From the NCBI RefSeq assembly GCF_020509005.1, contig NC_063023.1, positions 1,116,001-1,180,000 of the forward strand: a stretch of DNA of 64,000 nucleotides. The letters run 5' to 3'. The notes beneath the pieces were generated by a model that saw nothing but the letters and a program-made list of their open reading frames with translations, ran no database searches and was not told the DNA's origin. Positions 40,562 through 52,085 of this stretch are shown piece by piece. Position 1 is the first letter of the stretch, and every line of letters begins with the position of its first letter. This DNA is from Fulvia fulva (Eukaryota > Ascomycota > Dothideomycetes > Mycosphaerellales > Mycosphaerellaceae). A program made the translations under genes and the position numbers.

Positions 40562-42802
40562 CTACAGCATCATACTCCTCCTCCGACTGGACACTCTCTC
40601 CCCTGGCGTCGCAATCGGAGCCGCAGCAGGTACAACAAGCACCTCAGCCTGCTTAGGCACAGAAGAGTGCCGCCTGCTACCCTTCCTGCCAGAAGTGCTC
40701 GTGGAAGAAGTCGTCGTGCTAGTATCCGTCGCAGGACTCGATGAGTCCTTGAAGTCATATATGTCCAGCTCTTCAAGCTTCTTGGCAGTAGCTTCCACGT
40801 CCGGGCTGTCTTTCGTGGCTTCGGGGCTAGTTCTTCTCGACGTCTTCGTGGTCTGGGCTGCGTCCACATTCGGTCCGAAAGGCTGTGATTCTCTGCGATC
40901 GAGCTGCTCTCGTCTATTTCGACTCGTTGCCGTCACAGAGGAAAGGACAGAGGCAGACTGTGAAGGCCTGTTGGTGCTGATGCGTTCTTCCTTAGCGTCT
41001 GTGGCCGGCACAAGGTGATCGTTCGTGCTCTTCTCGCGAAGTGGACTTGCTGGCTCAGTGCTACCATTTGCTGTGGGTATCGTCTTCCACGCTGCGTCGT
41101 CATCCTCTGGTTCGGTCTTGATGAGAATCTCGGATGTGCTCAGGGGACCGGAGGAAGACCTATGCGACAAGCTCATAACACGTCTTGGGTCCTGCAGTCC
41201 GCTGATTGCATCCACCATTTCCTTGCCGGGACGTCTCATCTTGGCCGCCAAGCTTGGTTCTTTGTAGCTCAAGGCCGGCCTGGCTCGTCTTGATGGTCGT
41301 GGACCACCTTCAGTCGTGTTGATGGCGGAGCTCAGATTTTCTGGAGGGGGTGTATCGCGCGCACCCTCTTTTGCAGAAGCCTCGGAAGTTGGCGAGAAGA
41401 GGTCATGTGCAGCCGGTGTATCAGTCATAAGTTGCTCTGCTGTCGAGGCTTCGGGAGGGGGAAGCTCAATGGTGGCCGGTACGTCGTCCTGTGGAGATGG
41501 TAGAGGTATGGATGATACCCTTCTACCGCGAGCGGGAGGTCGTTCAGCGCTGGATGAGTCTTTACTGCTTTTCAGCTTGGGAGGCGCGACTTTCTTCAGA
41601 TCATCCCTCAAAGGCTTGCCGGCGCGGACTTCTGCTTTTCGTGGCGACATGTTCACACTCTTCTCACCCAACACTCTTCTCGTCGGTTTGGCAATTTCGA
41701 CCAATGTCTCCTCGACCGGCTTATCCTCCTTTGATGGCGCCTTTTCTTCGTCTGATGATGGCTGCACAGCGGACGCTCGCCGGCTGAAGGTGAAGTCATC
41801 ACTACTTGGTGGCTTGAATGGCTTATCTGTCTCTCGATCACCCAGCTTCCGCTTTGCACCTGTTCTGAGCATAGTAGTCGCAGCATCGGTGCCTTCCTTG
41901 ACTGGGGACTGAGCGAGTATCGAGTGTCGCCTGATCTCGATCTTTGATGTGCTTTTTCGTTTCCGTCTGGTTTCTAGATTGATAGAGGGCAGCAGCTCTT
42001 CTTGCTCGTCAACAGTCCTCGGATCCTGAAGTGGTGATCGTGCAACATCTTCTTGCGAGTTTGTCTCCTGGCTGCTTCCGAATTCGAAATGTGCAACTGG
42101 AGGCGGACCAAGATCAGGACTGCCGGTTGATGCACTCTGGTCGCTCAACCTGATGGATCGAATCTCCTCTGGATCCAACGTCCGTCGTGGAAAGTGCTTG
42201 TCCTCGACTATGGTCGGCATGACCGCATCCTGCATCAGCTCTGCCAGAGGCTGTCTCTCGCGATATTGCCTCTGGCTGGGACTGAGTATTCTCTCTTTCT
42301 GCACAACCGGCCTCTCATCCTCCTCCTCAGCACCGAAGCCCTCGACAAGTCCCGACAGCTCGGCAAGCTTCATCTGTAAATCACTCTTCATCCTCCGCAT
42401 CGCCTCACTCCCAGCCTGCCTCCGCGCACTGTGTACCTCATTCTGCAAGCTGAGCACCTGTTCTCTTAGATCTAAGTTGTCGCCCAACAGTTTCGACACC
42501 TCCAATTCCAAGCTCCGTATGCGCAAAGACTGCGACGAGTTGTTCTTGGCGAGCTCGCGGTTCTGTCGGATGAATCTGCGTTTCACTTCCTCAATGTCAG
42601 CGGGCGGTCGTTCCTTGCTCGGTCTCGATTTCGTGCGCATGTCTTTGCGAATTGCTTGTAGACATGCAGTGTGATTGCGCGTCAGCATTGTGGAGGTGTT
42701 GGACTTACGAGCGTCAAGAGATTCTGTCCCAGTGGCGGCAGTGCCAGTCACAGTCGCATTGTTTGGTGCAGGAGCGACAGGCGGCTCGTTCAGGCGCGCC
42801 AT
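40562..42802 (-). CDS. Shugoshin (SGO1)
   Basis: Protector of centromeric cohesion that recruits PP2A and the chromosomal passenger complex. Exons 42802-42709 and 42585-40562 (intron 123 bp) encode 705 aa. The splice is set by restoring ESLDAL|KRRFIRQNRELAK, the conserved start of the shugoshin N-terminal coiled coil, which runs on through SLELEVSKLLGDNLDLREQ to about residue 110. The C-terminal basic SGO motif, RPSRRARPALSYKEPSLA followed by KMRR, is present at roughly 460-485, where it binds the Bub1-phosphorylated H2A mark in known members. The remainder is disordered and serine-rich. The start MARLNEPPVAP is preferred over upstream in-frame ATGs because it is the family start. Confidence 0.88.
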   Translation of the reverse strand: MARLNEPPVAPAPNNATVTGTAATGTESLDARKSNTSTMLTRNHTACLQAIRKDMRTKSRPSKERPPADIEEVKRRFIRQNRELAKNNSSQSLRIRSLELEVSKLLGDNLDLREQVLSLQNEVHSARRQAGSEAMRRMKSDLQMKLAELSGLVEGFGAEEEDERPVVQKERILSPSQRQYRERQPLAELMQDAVMPTIVEDKHFPRRTLDPEEIRSIRLSDQSASTGSPDLGPPPVAHFEFGSSQETNSQEDVARSPLQDPRTVDEQEELLPSINLETRRKRKSTSKIEIRRHSILAQSPVKEGTDAATTMLRTGAKRKLGDRETDKPFKPPSSDDFTFSRRASAVQPSSDEEKAPSKEDKPVEETLVEIAKPTRRVLGEKSVNMSPRKAEVRAGKPLRDDLKKVAPPKLKSSKDSSSAERPPARGRRVSSIPLPSPQDDVPATIELPPPEASTAEQLMTDTPAAHDLFSPTSEASAKEGARDTPPPENLSSAINTTEGGPRPSRRARPALSYKEPSLAAKMRRPGKEMVDAISGLQDPRRVMSLSHRSSSGPLSTSEILIKTEPEDDDAAWKTIPTANGSTEPASPLREKSTNDHLVPATDAKEERISTNRPSQSASVLSSVTATSRNRREQLDRRESQPFGPNVDAAQTTKTSRRTSPEATKDSPDVEATAKKLEELDIYDFKDSSSPATDTSTTTSSTSTSGRKGSRRHSSVPKQAEVLVVPAAAPIATPGERVSSRRRSMML

Positions 42803-43129
42803 GCATGTGCTGGATCTCGAAGGCAATACTGGTGGGATGCGATGCTGTCTATGTTGTGTGTGATATGCTGTCGATGTGTATGCAAGCTGGAGGTCGTGAT
42901 ATTCGTTAGCGATGGCCGTCGTCGTCGTTGCTGGATATCCAAGTCCCAGTCCCGGCAACTTTGGGAGAATCGCTTTGTTTACACGCTCGGGCCTCCGCGC
43001 AACAGCCGGCAATCCTTGTCAAAACGCGCCAAGGTCGAAGGGCCCCACCATCGACGCGACTTGCATGTGCTGCATCGGACATCCTCATCATCCATCACGA
43101 ACGTCGGTCAGAGGTCGCAAAGACACAAG
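42803..43129. promoter_or_regulatory. Divergent promoter SGO1 / DAD2
   Basis: A 327-bp region between two outward-facing mitotic genes. No ACGCGT (MBF) element was seen in this gap. Co-regulation is an inference from position. Confidence 0.4.
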
Positions 43130-43594
43130 ATGTCGTACAACAGCCACCCCAAGTCACGGCAGACCATCTTGCCCTCGCAGATGGTCAGAGATGGCGCGAC
43201 AGCAAGCATTCGTCCAGGGTCAGGTCTGGGTCAAAGCAACAACCACCAATCTGCTCTGCAAGCACGAGTGAACGAGAAGAGATTGGAGCTGGAGTCACTG
43301 AAGCAGCTACGAGACTTGTCCGCTGGTCTCGCTGGGCAGATGCAACAGCTGGAGGAGAAGCTCATCACATTGAGTGACGGCACCGAGGCAGTCGCCGCTG
43401 TGATGGGCAACTGGAACACTGTACTAAGGGCGGTGTACATGGCAAGTCAAGCTATCCCGAAGCCGAAGGCAGAGGGAGACATAGCTGGCGACAAGAAGGA
43501 AGACGCATTGCCGCAGACTCTCGTTCGAATCCCGATTCAGCAGGCCCAAGCTGTGCAGCGCGAGCAAGCAGAGAGGGAGGCCAATGCTGGTTGA
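43130..43594 (+). CDS. DASH/Dam1 complex subunit DAD2
   Basis: Subunit of the microtubule-encircling Dam1/DASH kinetochore complex. Single exon, 154 aa. The family core is clear: LQARVNEKRLELESLKQLRD, LSAGLAGQMQQLEEKLITL, then SDGTEAVAAVMGNWNTVLRA and VYMASQAIPKPK. An N-terminal disordered stretch precedes it and a charged tail ends REQAEREANAG. The length is slightly above yeast Dad2. The start at 43130 is the first ATG of the coherent frame; the open region upstream overlaps the SGO1 promoter and lacks coding texture. It faces away from SGO1, another chromosome-segregation gene. Confidence 0.88.
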   Translation: MSYNSHPKSRQTILPSQMVRDGATASIRPGSGLGQSNNHQSALQARVNEKRLELESLKQLRDLSAGLAGQMQQLEEKLITLSDGTEAVAAVMGNWNTVLRAVYMASQAIPKPKAEGDIAGDKKEDALPQTLVRIPIQQAQAVQREQAEREANAG

Positions 43595-46500
43595 AAGATG
43601 CCACCTACGATGGAACAACAACACCGCCACCACGACCCGTGTCGTCTCGCGGGAGCAGCATTATCGCCGTCCTAGATTCCTTACCTAAATCACGCATATC
43701 TCACTTCCGCCGTCACTACACTGCACCACCTAGAGACCGCAAGCCGCGTTCGAACGCCTATCGGGAGGAGCTGATACCGATGCGCTTGGAGTTACTGAAG
43801 AAGCATGGGACTCTGCAGAGCTTCCGGCGCTGCGAAACAGAGTGTGAACAATCACGGCAGTCATATGAAGTGTAGAAACTTTGCGAAGGTGGACCAGAGT
43901 GGGTGGGAAGTTTGACCATTGTGAGTGCGGGCATCGCCGTGTCGCAAGAAGCTCCTTGTCTTACTATTTGCCAGGAACGTGGAGTGAGAAGAATGATGTG
44001 CCATCCAGCAGTGAGGGAGCAGGATGTATCAATGACCCGGAATGTGCGAGCGTGCAGTTCCACCTTCAAGCAGCCACGATCCCCTACATCAGCCTTACGG
44101 ACCTTTCACTTCGATCTCTCAATGTCCATCGGAATGCAGCCGCCGTAGTATTGCTGTATGGCTTGAGCTATTTGACATTCGTGCTGCCATCGGCGATGTA
44201 TGCAGTGGAGTTCACACTCTGATCACACCGGTCGGTGTGCTTTGGCTGCATTGTACACTACAGATTCAGCAGCCCATAAACACGAACATGACATCCGAAT
44301 TCTCCATCTACCCAGCTATGCCGAAAGAAGTGCTGTTTGACCGAGACGGAAGGCCACGCTCACGAAGCTTTCCTCCTGCAAGCTATCACACATGGTCGGG
44401 CATAACCACGATGCGCTATCAGATCGCCGCAAATGCCGAATGGATACTGTCCCGCAAGTGTTGCAAAAATTTGCTCCGACGCTGTCACTAAATAATGTTT
44501 ATTGGTGTTGAGGACCGCCGTGGTGTATATGCAAGCCACTCGGGCGTTGGCGCTGACACTGGCGTGAGAAAGCTTCTTCGGAGAGTGTTCTAGCGGGATT
44601 TGCCTGGTGGGCGGGTGGAAAGACTGGGTACGATAGGGAACAGCAGGTTGAGATGTGCCTGCAGAGTAGACTCACTCAATATTGCAGACGATCCATATCG
44701 GCTGGATAAAGTGTTGTGTTGTCTCAGTCAAAGAAGATAGGATAGATCAGATCCTCCACATTCTGACCTCACCTCACTCCGCAAAGTTCCGAAACTCAAA
44801 TATCATCGTGGCCGAAGCTACTGACTGTGACTTCCCCCGCCTTGCCTCACCAGCCACGTGCACCAATGCATACAGGATCCCGTTGAGCAGACTTCAAAAG
44901 CCACGTACCCAAGAACATCCATGGCGACGCGTGTAAGTGCTCCTTGACCCATTGCGCCTCTGTTAAAGTTGTTCTATGCAGGTCGACCTTCCACGCATGA
45001 TCTATCAGTGGCGCCAAGGTCGCCTCTGCAAGCCATCGTCACAGGGTCTGTGCCCTGCCGGAAGGAATACATGTAGCCACGGTAGCTAGGCACATGATGT
45101 GTTTAGCGCAATCGAGCTGGCGAGGGTTGTAAGGAGCAGCTGTCCAAACGGGCAGGGATGCCGTTCATTTACGCTGTTCTTGGTAGGGCGATTCGAACAA
45201 CTCGAGAGGATGCCAGGCACGCGCTGCCCAGATTCAAGAACAAAATGGACTTATCAGCGGCACATGGAGCTTCATGTTGAAATATGTTCCGGGGACTCAG
45301 GCCGCTGAAGAGGAAAGAGGAGGACCTACCGATGCATGGGTCTGCAGAGTCTGTGGGAGATGTCCTCTATGATATCCTCGTTTTCGCCAGCCAGCATGAC
45401 AGGATCGATAGCAGAGGCTAGGCTCCTGCTTCGTGCCTGAGCCGGTCAATCTTCATTCTGCCGGAGCCCAGCGTGCCCCGGTCCTTTGGTCGTTCGTGGA
45501 CACCTCAAGTGGCCAGGCTATCCACTACAAGGCCTCTCGATGACCATAGCCTTTCTCTTCGAGACGCCAGTTGTCCGGAGGCAGGTGGCTTCGTCAGCTA
45601 TGATCTCGCTGGCCTCCACGACTGAGCTGATACGAGGTTTACCCTTGACGACAGAGAAGCTTCTAGAATCGTGCGCGAACCGAAGAGCTTGGAAAGGCTG
45701 CGATCGTGGGAGCAGAAAACACGGTGTGCGGCGAGAGTCTGGATGGTCGAGCGGCGAGTGCTAGATGATTATACAAGGACGCTGCTCCACAGCTCCAGAG
45801 GAGGAGGCCGATGATAAGTAGTGACTGTAATGAGTAGTGGTCCATGGGCAGCTGGACGGGCGTAAGTGACCTTACGTCTTCGTGGCAGTCGATGGAAGAC
45901 ACATGTCGGTTTGGTCGCGGAGGCGGGTATAGTGCCGCCGACATTGCTGCTTCTGTGCGATCGTACTTGCGTGCGGTGAAGTTTGGGCTGCACAGGCGGA
46001 ATCGGTCCATAAACATCTTGTTGATATTGTGCCTTGGCTTTGGCCCGAACGTGATTGGTGCTCGGAGTATGCTTGCCATGTTGCTTTCGCGTGCAGATGA
46101 TGATCAATAAGATCAGCAACGTGTGATCAAGCATGCATCTTGGAGTACTTTCTGCTGCGCTGCTGCTGCTAAACGAAACCCTGCTGGAGCGGTCTGGAAC
46201 CTTTCACATTGAGGGTGCCGTCCAAGCCGCTGTGCCACACGCATATCGTCCATGTGTTGGGGCTCAGCTGGATATATGTACGGCTACGCACTGCCATACC
46301 GTGTTCGGAAATGTGGCAGAAATTCTGACGTCCCTTATGCAACATGCAGTTTCCGACGATTTTCAACGGCGAGGCGAAGAGAGTCTCGACAGCAAGAAGC
46401 CACATCCATGGACTGAATGGTGTCGTGCACCTGTCATCTGGAAGCCCTTGGCTGAGGGTGGGATGATGTAGTCGTGCCTTGGAGGTCGAACCTTAATCTG

Positions 46501-48372
46501 ACAATACAGTCGGCCATTGGAACATCGTGATTCGGCGCTGAGCGAGTCTGGCGCCTCGCCAGGTGCTGATGAAAGTACTCTTGGATACTTTCTGCTATAT
46601 GGACGCCCAGTCGGAGTTGACGTGTTCATCTGGCGTCAAACCTCCTTGCTGCAGAACCTGATGATACATGTATGCAAGCTGTGCCGAACGTCATTTCTCC
46701 AAGATGACCCCTCTTTCTTCGGGGAGGAAAGGCTTGATTCGGCCTTGTGAGCTTCGGCAGAGACGTGACTTCGTAAGGCTGGAAGTACAAGCCCCAAGCG
46801 CGACGTTGTTGCAGTAGCGCAGGATGCACACGTTGGCCAAAGGACCGGACTGGAGCCAGAAGGCCCTACGACACGTTCGACCTGCAGCGAGCGAGCACGC
46901 GTGTGCGAATATGCGAGATGCCAACCCGAAGCGTGAGTGCTCATGACACGGCTGGTGATGGGCTTACGCATGCTGTTGACTTTGAACATTGGTCCGAGCC
47001 CGAGCGTGGAGAGACGGAATCAAGGATCCTGCTAGTAAGTCTGCAAGGGCAGCTAAAGATCCTGGTGAGCCTCGTGATCAGGGTCCTTTCACGAAGGTTG
47101 TAGATGGCCCTACAAGCAACGAGCATGTCGCTCGACAAATGATGGTCGAGTATGAATATCTGTGGGGACCTGCTTCTTGTAAGCAGTGACAGTGGTATCC
47201 GGATGTTGGCTATCCGACTGAGGTCTCGTCCGTTCTGTTGGATGAGTCATGCTGTCGGATGAACGTTGTCTGCCTGCCAACTCGCTTTCGGAAGAGGACA
47301 ACATAGCGTTGAACGTTGCTCTTCGACCTCACGTCCCGATCGGGCCGTGGCCAAGAGCGAAGTGAGCAGCATGCTTGGCATCTAGATCGCATCCGACAAG
47401 GAGATTGGAAGACTGCAACTACTCGACCAGCGTCTCGCTGAACTGCATGCGCCCGCCGACATTAATCTAGCTTGGTGGGCTGCAGTTTTTTCTTCTACCG
47501 TCACGCTGATGCGCTCCAGTCAAGCTTTCAATGTTTGCGACGCTGTCTCGTGTCCTCGCAGCCGAGGCCTGCTGTTTTGCTGTGGCTTGTGCGGCTATGG
47601 CTGCCACAACGGTGACACAACCAGGTCGTCGGTACATGTAGGGCAAAGGTGCTGGCTCCGTCATCGTCGGAAGTGTACGACCGATGATCTTCAGGTTCAC
47701 AACGGACTCGTTGCCTGGATGCAAGGCCAGCGGGCGGTACGGCGATAAGCTCGCGACTGGTCTCGCTGTGGCACGGTGGGCAGCTTGGGTTATGCAAGAC
47801 ACGAAGTCGGCTTTAGTGACGCCAAGGTCGTTCTTTCTCATCGTGTCGCAAGATCGCCACAGCATCCTCCGCAAGGACAATGGCTATCCGAGTCCGTGCC
47901 GTGTCAGCCGAGTTTTAAGCTCATTATCAGGGTCCTGCTGTGGATTCACGGACCTTCCGTCTGCAGACAGAATCCACCCGCTCTAAATGCTATCCTGCCA
48001 GGCCCACGCCAGGACCCGTTCAGGCCTTGCGACTGGTCGCCAAGCTCATCCTAATGGCCCACAAGGCACTGAAGCCACTTGAGCCTCCTGGGGCCGTCGA
48101 TCCTTGTGCCATGCCAGCCTTGGCTGGACTCCATGCAGGCCGGCGAGGTCTGTGGCAGATACAATAGAAGGAACATGCATGGCGCAGTCCGGCACTGCAT
48201 GCACAACTTCACCCACATGGCCTTGGCCTATCCGTGCCTGACACCTACCTGCTATGCCGCCGAACTTTCCAGCATTGTAAGCCACGGTTGTCTAGTTACT
48301 CGGTCCTTTTCTCTTAACCTTCTTCATACCACCATGCAACACACACTGATCGACGGCACTGTGTAACTTCCA
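43595..48372. other. 4.8-kb gene-poor region with coding-like scraps
   Basis: No complete gene is supported. Several stretches read like decayed protein on the plus strand, for example SWTPQVARLSTTRPLDDHSL at about 45496-45555 and DDREASRIVREPKSLERL, then ARVWMVERRVLDDYTRTLL up to about 45790, with stops between. Frames at 43591-43875 and 44295-44491 also look partly protein-like but have no start or family. Base composition is similar to the flanks. I read the region as old, decayed sequence. Confidence 0.4.
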
Positions 48373-50805
48373 ATGCCTCCACGACCTATACGACCCAAGA
48401 ACGAGCCAAGCACGCCTGATGGAGTCGATCGTAACGGTGAGGCGAAAGGTGGAAAGCGAAGAGCAGTCTCATCAGCCTGCATACCTTGTCGAAAACGCAA
48501 GAGCAAGGTAAGTACAGTGGTTCGCTGCGCAAAGTTTGTAATGTATTGCTGACATCTTACAGTGCGACGGGCAGCTGCCATCATGCTCGACTTGCATCGC
48601 GGTGTACCAGACAGAATGTAGCTACGATGCGGATAGCGACCACCGAAGGAAGGGCGCCCTGAAGCGAGACATTCAGTCACTGCAACAACAAAATGATGCT
48701 CTGGATGTCATCGTGGCTTCACTGCGAAGTCTGCCCGAGCAGGAATCGATAGCATTGCTGCACAGCCTACGGGGGGATTCCGATCCAGATGCGCTTGCAG
48801 AGTCTCTTCGAAGTAATGTTAGACTACCTCACAGCTTTGCACCACAGACGTTAGAAGCGGACTTTGCTCAACAGGTGACGACGCCCACCAGTACCACGTT
48901 TGAAAGACCGAACTTTCCTCCCCCGACATCACGAGAGGACTCTGGAGACAGCACGACATTCTCGATACGCAGTGCAATAACGCCAGTGGACGACTCTACT
49001 ACGTGGTTCCGAACACCTCAGGACGCAGAATTCGTTGAGCACTTGTTGAGCCTCTACCACTGCTGGGTCCACCCGTTCTATTGCTTCATCTCGTGGGACC
49101 TGTTCTCACAAGACATGAGACGTGGAAGGACGGACTTCTGCAATGCGATGCTGGTCAACGCTGTATTATCCTTTGCATGTCACTACTCAGATCGATCCAT
49201 GGCGAGACTCGACCCCAACGATCCAGGGACTGCCGGAGACCAGTTCTACGCTGAGGCCAAACGCCTTCTTGACCGGAATGACAAGTCTTCGTTGCCAACA
49301 GTCCAAGCTCTCGGGATCATGAGTCTCCGTGAGACTTCTGCAGGGCGAGATAGCAGTGGGTACCAACTGGCGGGAAGGTGCGTTCGCATGGCGCTCGAAT
49401 TGGGTTTGCATCTGTCGGTGATCAGGAATGGTCTACGATCCAGTGAGGCGGAGGTGAGGAAGGTGACATTTTGGGCGGTATTTAACCTGGAAACGTAAGT
49501 CGACCTGAAAGCTGACATACGAGGATCTGGCTCTAAATAATTGTAGGTTATGCGCAGTTGGCTTCGGCCGACTATCACAGCTTCCACGCTCTGCCGCAGA
49601 TATCGAAACTCCGTCAGCGAACGCACGATCAGAAACACAGACTTGGCGACCTTACGAGGATGTCAATGTATCGAACAGCCCGAGTGCCGAACAGCCAGCA
49701 CGAGCAATGTCGTTCAAAGACCAGCTCAGCAAACTATCCGAATTAGCCAGCGACATGGTCAATACCTTTTACGCACCTCGAGAACGATTTACCAGCCGCC
49801 GACTCGCCATCACGTACGCCCACTACCAGAATTGGCACCAGAACCTGCCCGACCATTTTCGCCTGGAAAACACATCCTTACCGCATGTGCTGGTGTTACA
49901 CATGTACTACTATGGATGCGTACTGCAGTAAGTATACGCCCGACAGTGCTTCACGAAATGGCTTGTATGCTGACCCGAAAAGTCTCTTCCGTCCTTACAT
50001 CAAGCTGGACCTCCGAGCAGCGAATCTTTATCCACGCGACACCTGCACATATTGTGCAAACGAAATATCGGCACTCATGAATGCATTGCGGGCAATGTAT
50101 GGACTGAGGCGAATTTCACTAGCGGTCGTCAGCTTAGTATTGTCGGCCAGTACGATACACCTCCTCAACTTGCCTTCCGAAGAGGCAGCAGCACATCTCA
50201 GCCAGGGCTTACACGATCTCGAAGCAATGTCTGTAAACCACCGCTTCGCGGCTAGAGCAGTCGATATTGTCCACTCCCTGTCGAGTAAGTGGAACATTGC
50301 ACTGCCTGAAGGTGCGGCTGCGGTCTCCGTATATCGGCTTGGATTGCAGAGGGACTTAGCATCTCCGCCACCATCCACTTTCTTCGCAGCCTCGATTCCA
50401 CGCAAGCAATCTTCAGAGGGCCAAACACGCTCCGGAGATTCTGGACACAAGGAGTCGCCGTTCCCTCCCCCGAGTGCCACCTCCCACCCGCCACGACATC
50501 AGCAGCAACAGCAGCAGGCGAACCAAATTGGAATGTTCTATACCGACCCCACCACCCCTTTGGACCCAACCCAAGCACAAACGGCTTTCTGGACTCCATT
50601 TCCGACCCAGGTCATGCCCATGCCTCATCACGATCTAGGCTCGGCCACGATGGACTTTTCTGGAATTGAAGATCAACAGCATTGGCAGTTATACGGTGGC
50701 GTTTCAAATGCCCAACAGCAAGAATACCACGGGAGACCACAACCGGCTACGGGACGTGTTGATGAGAACATGACCGGCATGGGAAACTGGAACTGGAACG
50801 AATGA
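48373..50805 (+). CDS. Zn2Cys6 transcription factor, NirA/NIT4-like
   Basis: Four exons, 48373-48507, 48563-49494, 49547-49927 and 49983-50805 (introns 55, 52 and 55 bp), encode 756 aa. The binuclear zinc cluster has Cys at 36, 39, 46, 53, 56 and 64 (ACIPCRKRKSKCDGQLPSC, then STCIAVYQTEC), interrupted by intron 1, followed by SYDADSDHRRKGALKRDIQS. That linker plus coiled coil is characteristic of the nitrate regulator NirA/NIT4 group. The fungal_trans middle domain includes YHCWVHPFYCFISWDLFSQ and RCVRMALELGLHLS. The C-terminus is Gln/Pro-rich (HQQQQQQANQIG), a probable activation region. Whether it controls nitrate genes is inference; none are in the window. Confidence 0.85.
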
Positions 50806-51321
50806 CTAGGACCACAGTACGCAGAACAACACTATTAATTCTGGCACACAGGGCGAACGAAGGACTGTTTTACGGCGAAAAACGGAGGTTGCGCTTGGAA
50901 GCAACCAATGATGCATCCATTTGGTGCTCTCCTCCGCGGAGGGGCCCGCTTCACGATTTGCATGGACACGGGTGTTGTGAGCGAGCGATGTAGCATTTTT
51001 TCGCATTGGTTTTACGCGGTGATACCACACAATGCAACAGATTCACGTATCTTCGATGATCTTTTGCCAGGAGACGACGTTGAATGGTACCGAACGCCAC
51101 AGCCACACCGAGGCGGTTCGCTCGGCACAATGTGCAAAATGTGCTGTTGGCGGTTGTGAACCTCCAAAGGTAAGCGTAGCGGAGTGGAGCTCTCTACCAA
51201 CCCTTCTAGACTGCAAAGTAGCGTGCGATCCACGCTACCGCCACCCGACGTACAGTGCTTATTATACGACGACATAGGCGTTAGCGACGAGTATATGTTT
51301 GCGAGTTCGCCAACAGGCACA

Positions 51322-51548
51322 GTGCGGTAGGTCACGTGACCCTAAAACTTGAAAGTTGACCAATCAGAGCGGGCGCCAAGGCTAGTTGAGTGCTGGTATA
51401 GAGCTTCACTCCCTCGCTGACGCCTCACCTACGTACTCGCAAGCTCGTACTCCGGTGTGCCTAGCGCTCGGTCGCTACGCTTAATAAAAGACCTTGGCGG
51501 ACTTGTGCAGTGTCATGATTGTCATGATTGTGACGATCGAGTGTTACA
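51322..51548 (+). mobile_element. Candidate solo LTR of a retrotransposon
   Basis: A 227-bp segment beginning TGCGGTAGGTCACGTGACC and ending GAGTGTTACA (TG...CA ends). Inside, in promoter order, it has a CCAAT box (GACCAATCAG), a TATA-like GGTATAGAGC and a polyadenylation-type AATAAAAG, the U3-R-U5 pattern of an LTR. Direct repeats of GTCATGATT lie near the 3' end. I could not find a matching target-site duplication, and no internal retroelement sequence is nearby, so the call is tentative. Confidence 0.3.
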
Positions 51549-51929
51549 TCTCCGGAGGTGACTGCGCTGCGTCTGGACTCGCTTGGAGTCTTGTTGTTCG
51601 CATTCGTGTTACAATACGTTGATGGTCTCCAAGGTCTTTAGCAGTGCTGACAGATCATGTCGCCGAAGTGGCAAGAAAATGTAGTCTAGCCAGACAATGG
51701 ATTCGACTTGAGTCCCCGACGTGGGGTCGCAAGCGAGAGAAATCGACACCAGAGAGATTCCACATAGAAGAATCGTAATCAAGCTGCTCCATTGGCCTCC
51801 ATCGCAACACTCGCTGTCTATCCGCTCATTCAGAACAGCTCCTACCCTCCCATCATCCAAAACGCCCAGTCAGCAGAGAACACCGGCGCTTCATCACGTC
51901 ATTCGGCTGCTACATATTTGACTTCCTGA

Positions 51930-52085
51930 GCTCTCCTCCATAACAGCTACACACCAACCGCCAAAGTGTCTCAATCAGCTCCCCTCCGCCTCTTCACAAC
52001 TGCCTCCTTGCGATCGAACTTCAGGACGGCTTCCAATCAGCGACTCAACACCTTCTCCCGCCACTTCTCCTCCAAATCCTCCATC
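51930..52085 (+). other. AUG-less mitochondrial-type leader of glutathione reductase
   Basis: The frame is open from 51930 into the glutathione reductase ATG at 52086 and has no ATG in it. Its last 40 codons read like a mitochondrial presequence: [18 protein letters not shown] and [18 protein letters not shown], rich in Arg, Ser and hydrophobics with no acidic residues. Either translation starts at a near-cognate codon (a GTG at 51966 is in frame) or a first exon upstream supplies the ATG. I did not find a convincing upstream exon. Confidence 0.55.

Larger units (their letters stand above)
50806..52085. other. Intergenic with possible solo LTR and leader of the glutathione reductase gene
   Basis: Contains the candidate LTR at 51322-51548 and, from 51930, an open frame lacking ATG that joins the glutathione reductase start. 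No separate gene is supported. Confidence 0.45.

Noticed and set aside
43591..43875. 94-codon frame directly after DAD2
   Set aside because: No ATG near its start, overlaps the DAD2 stop region, and no family; treated as background.
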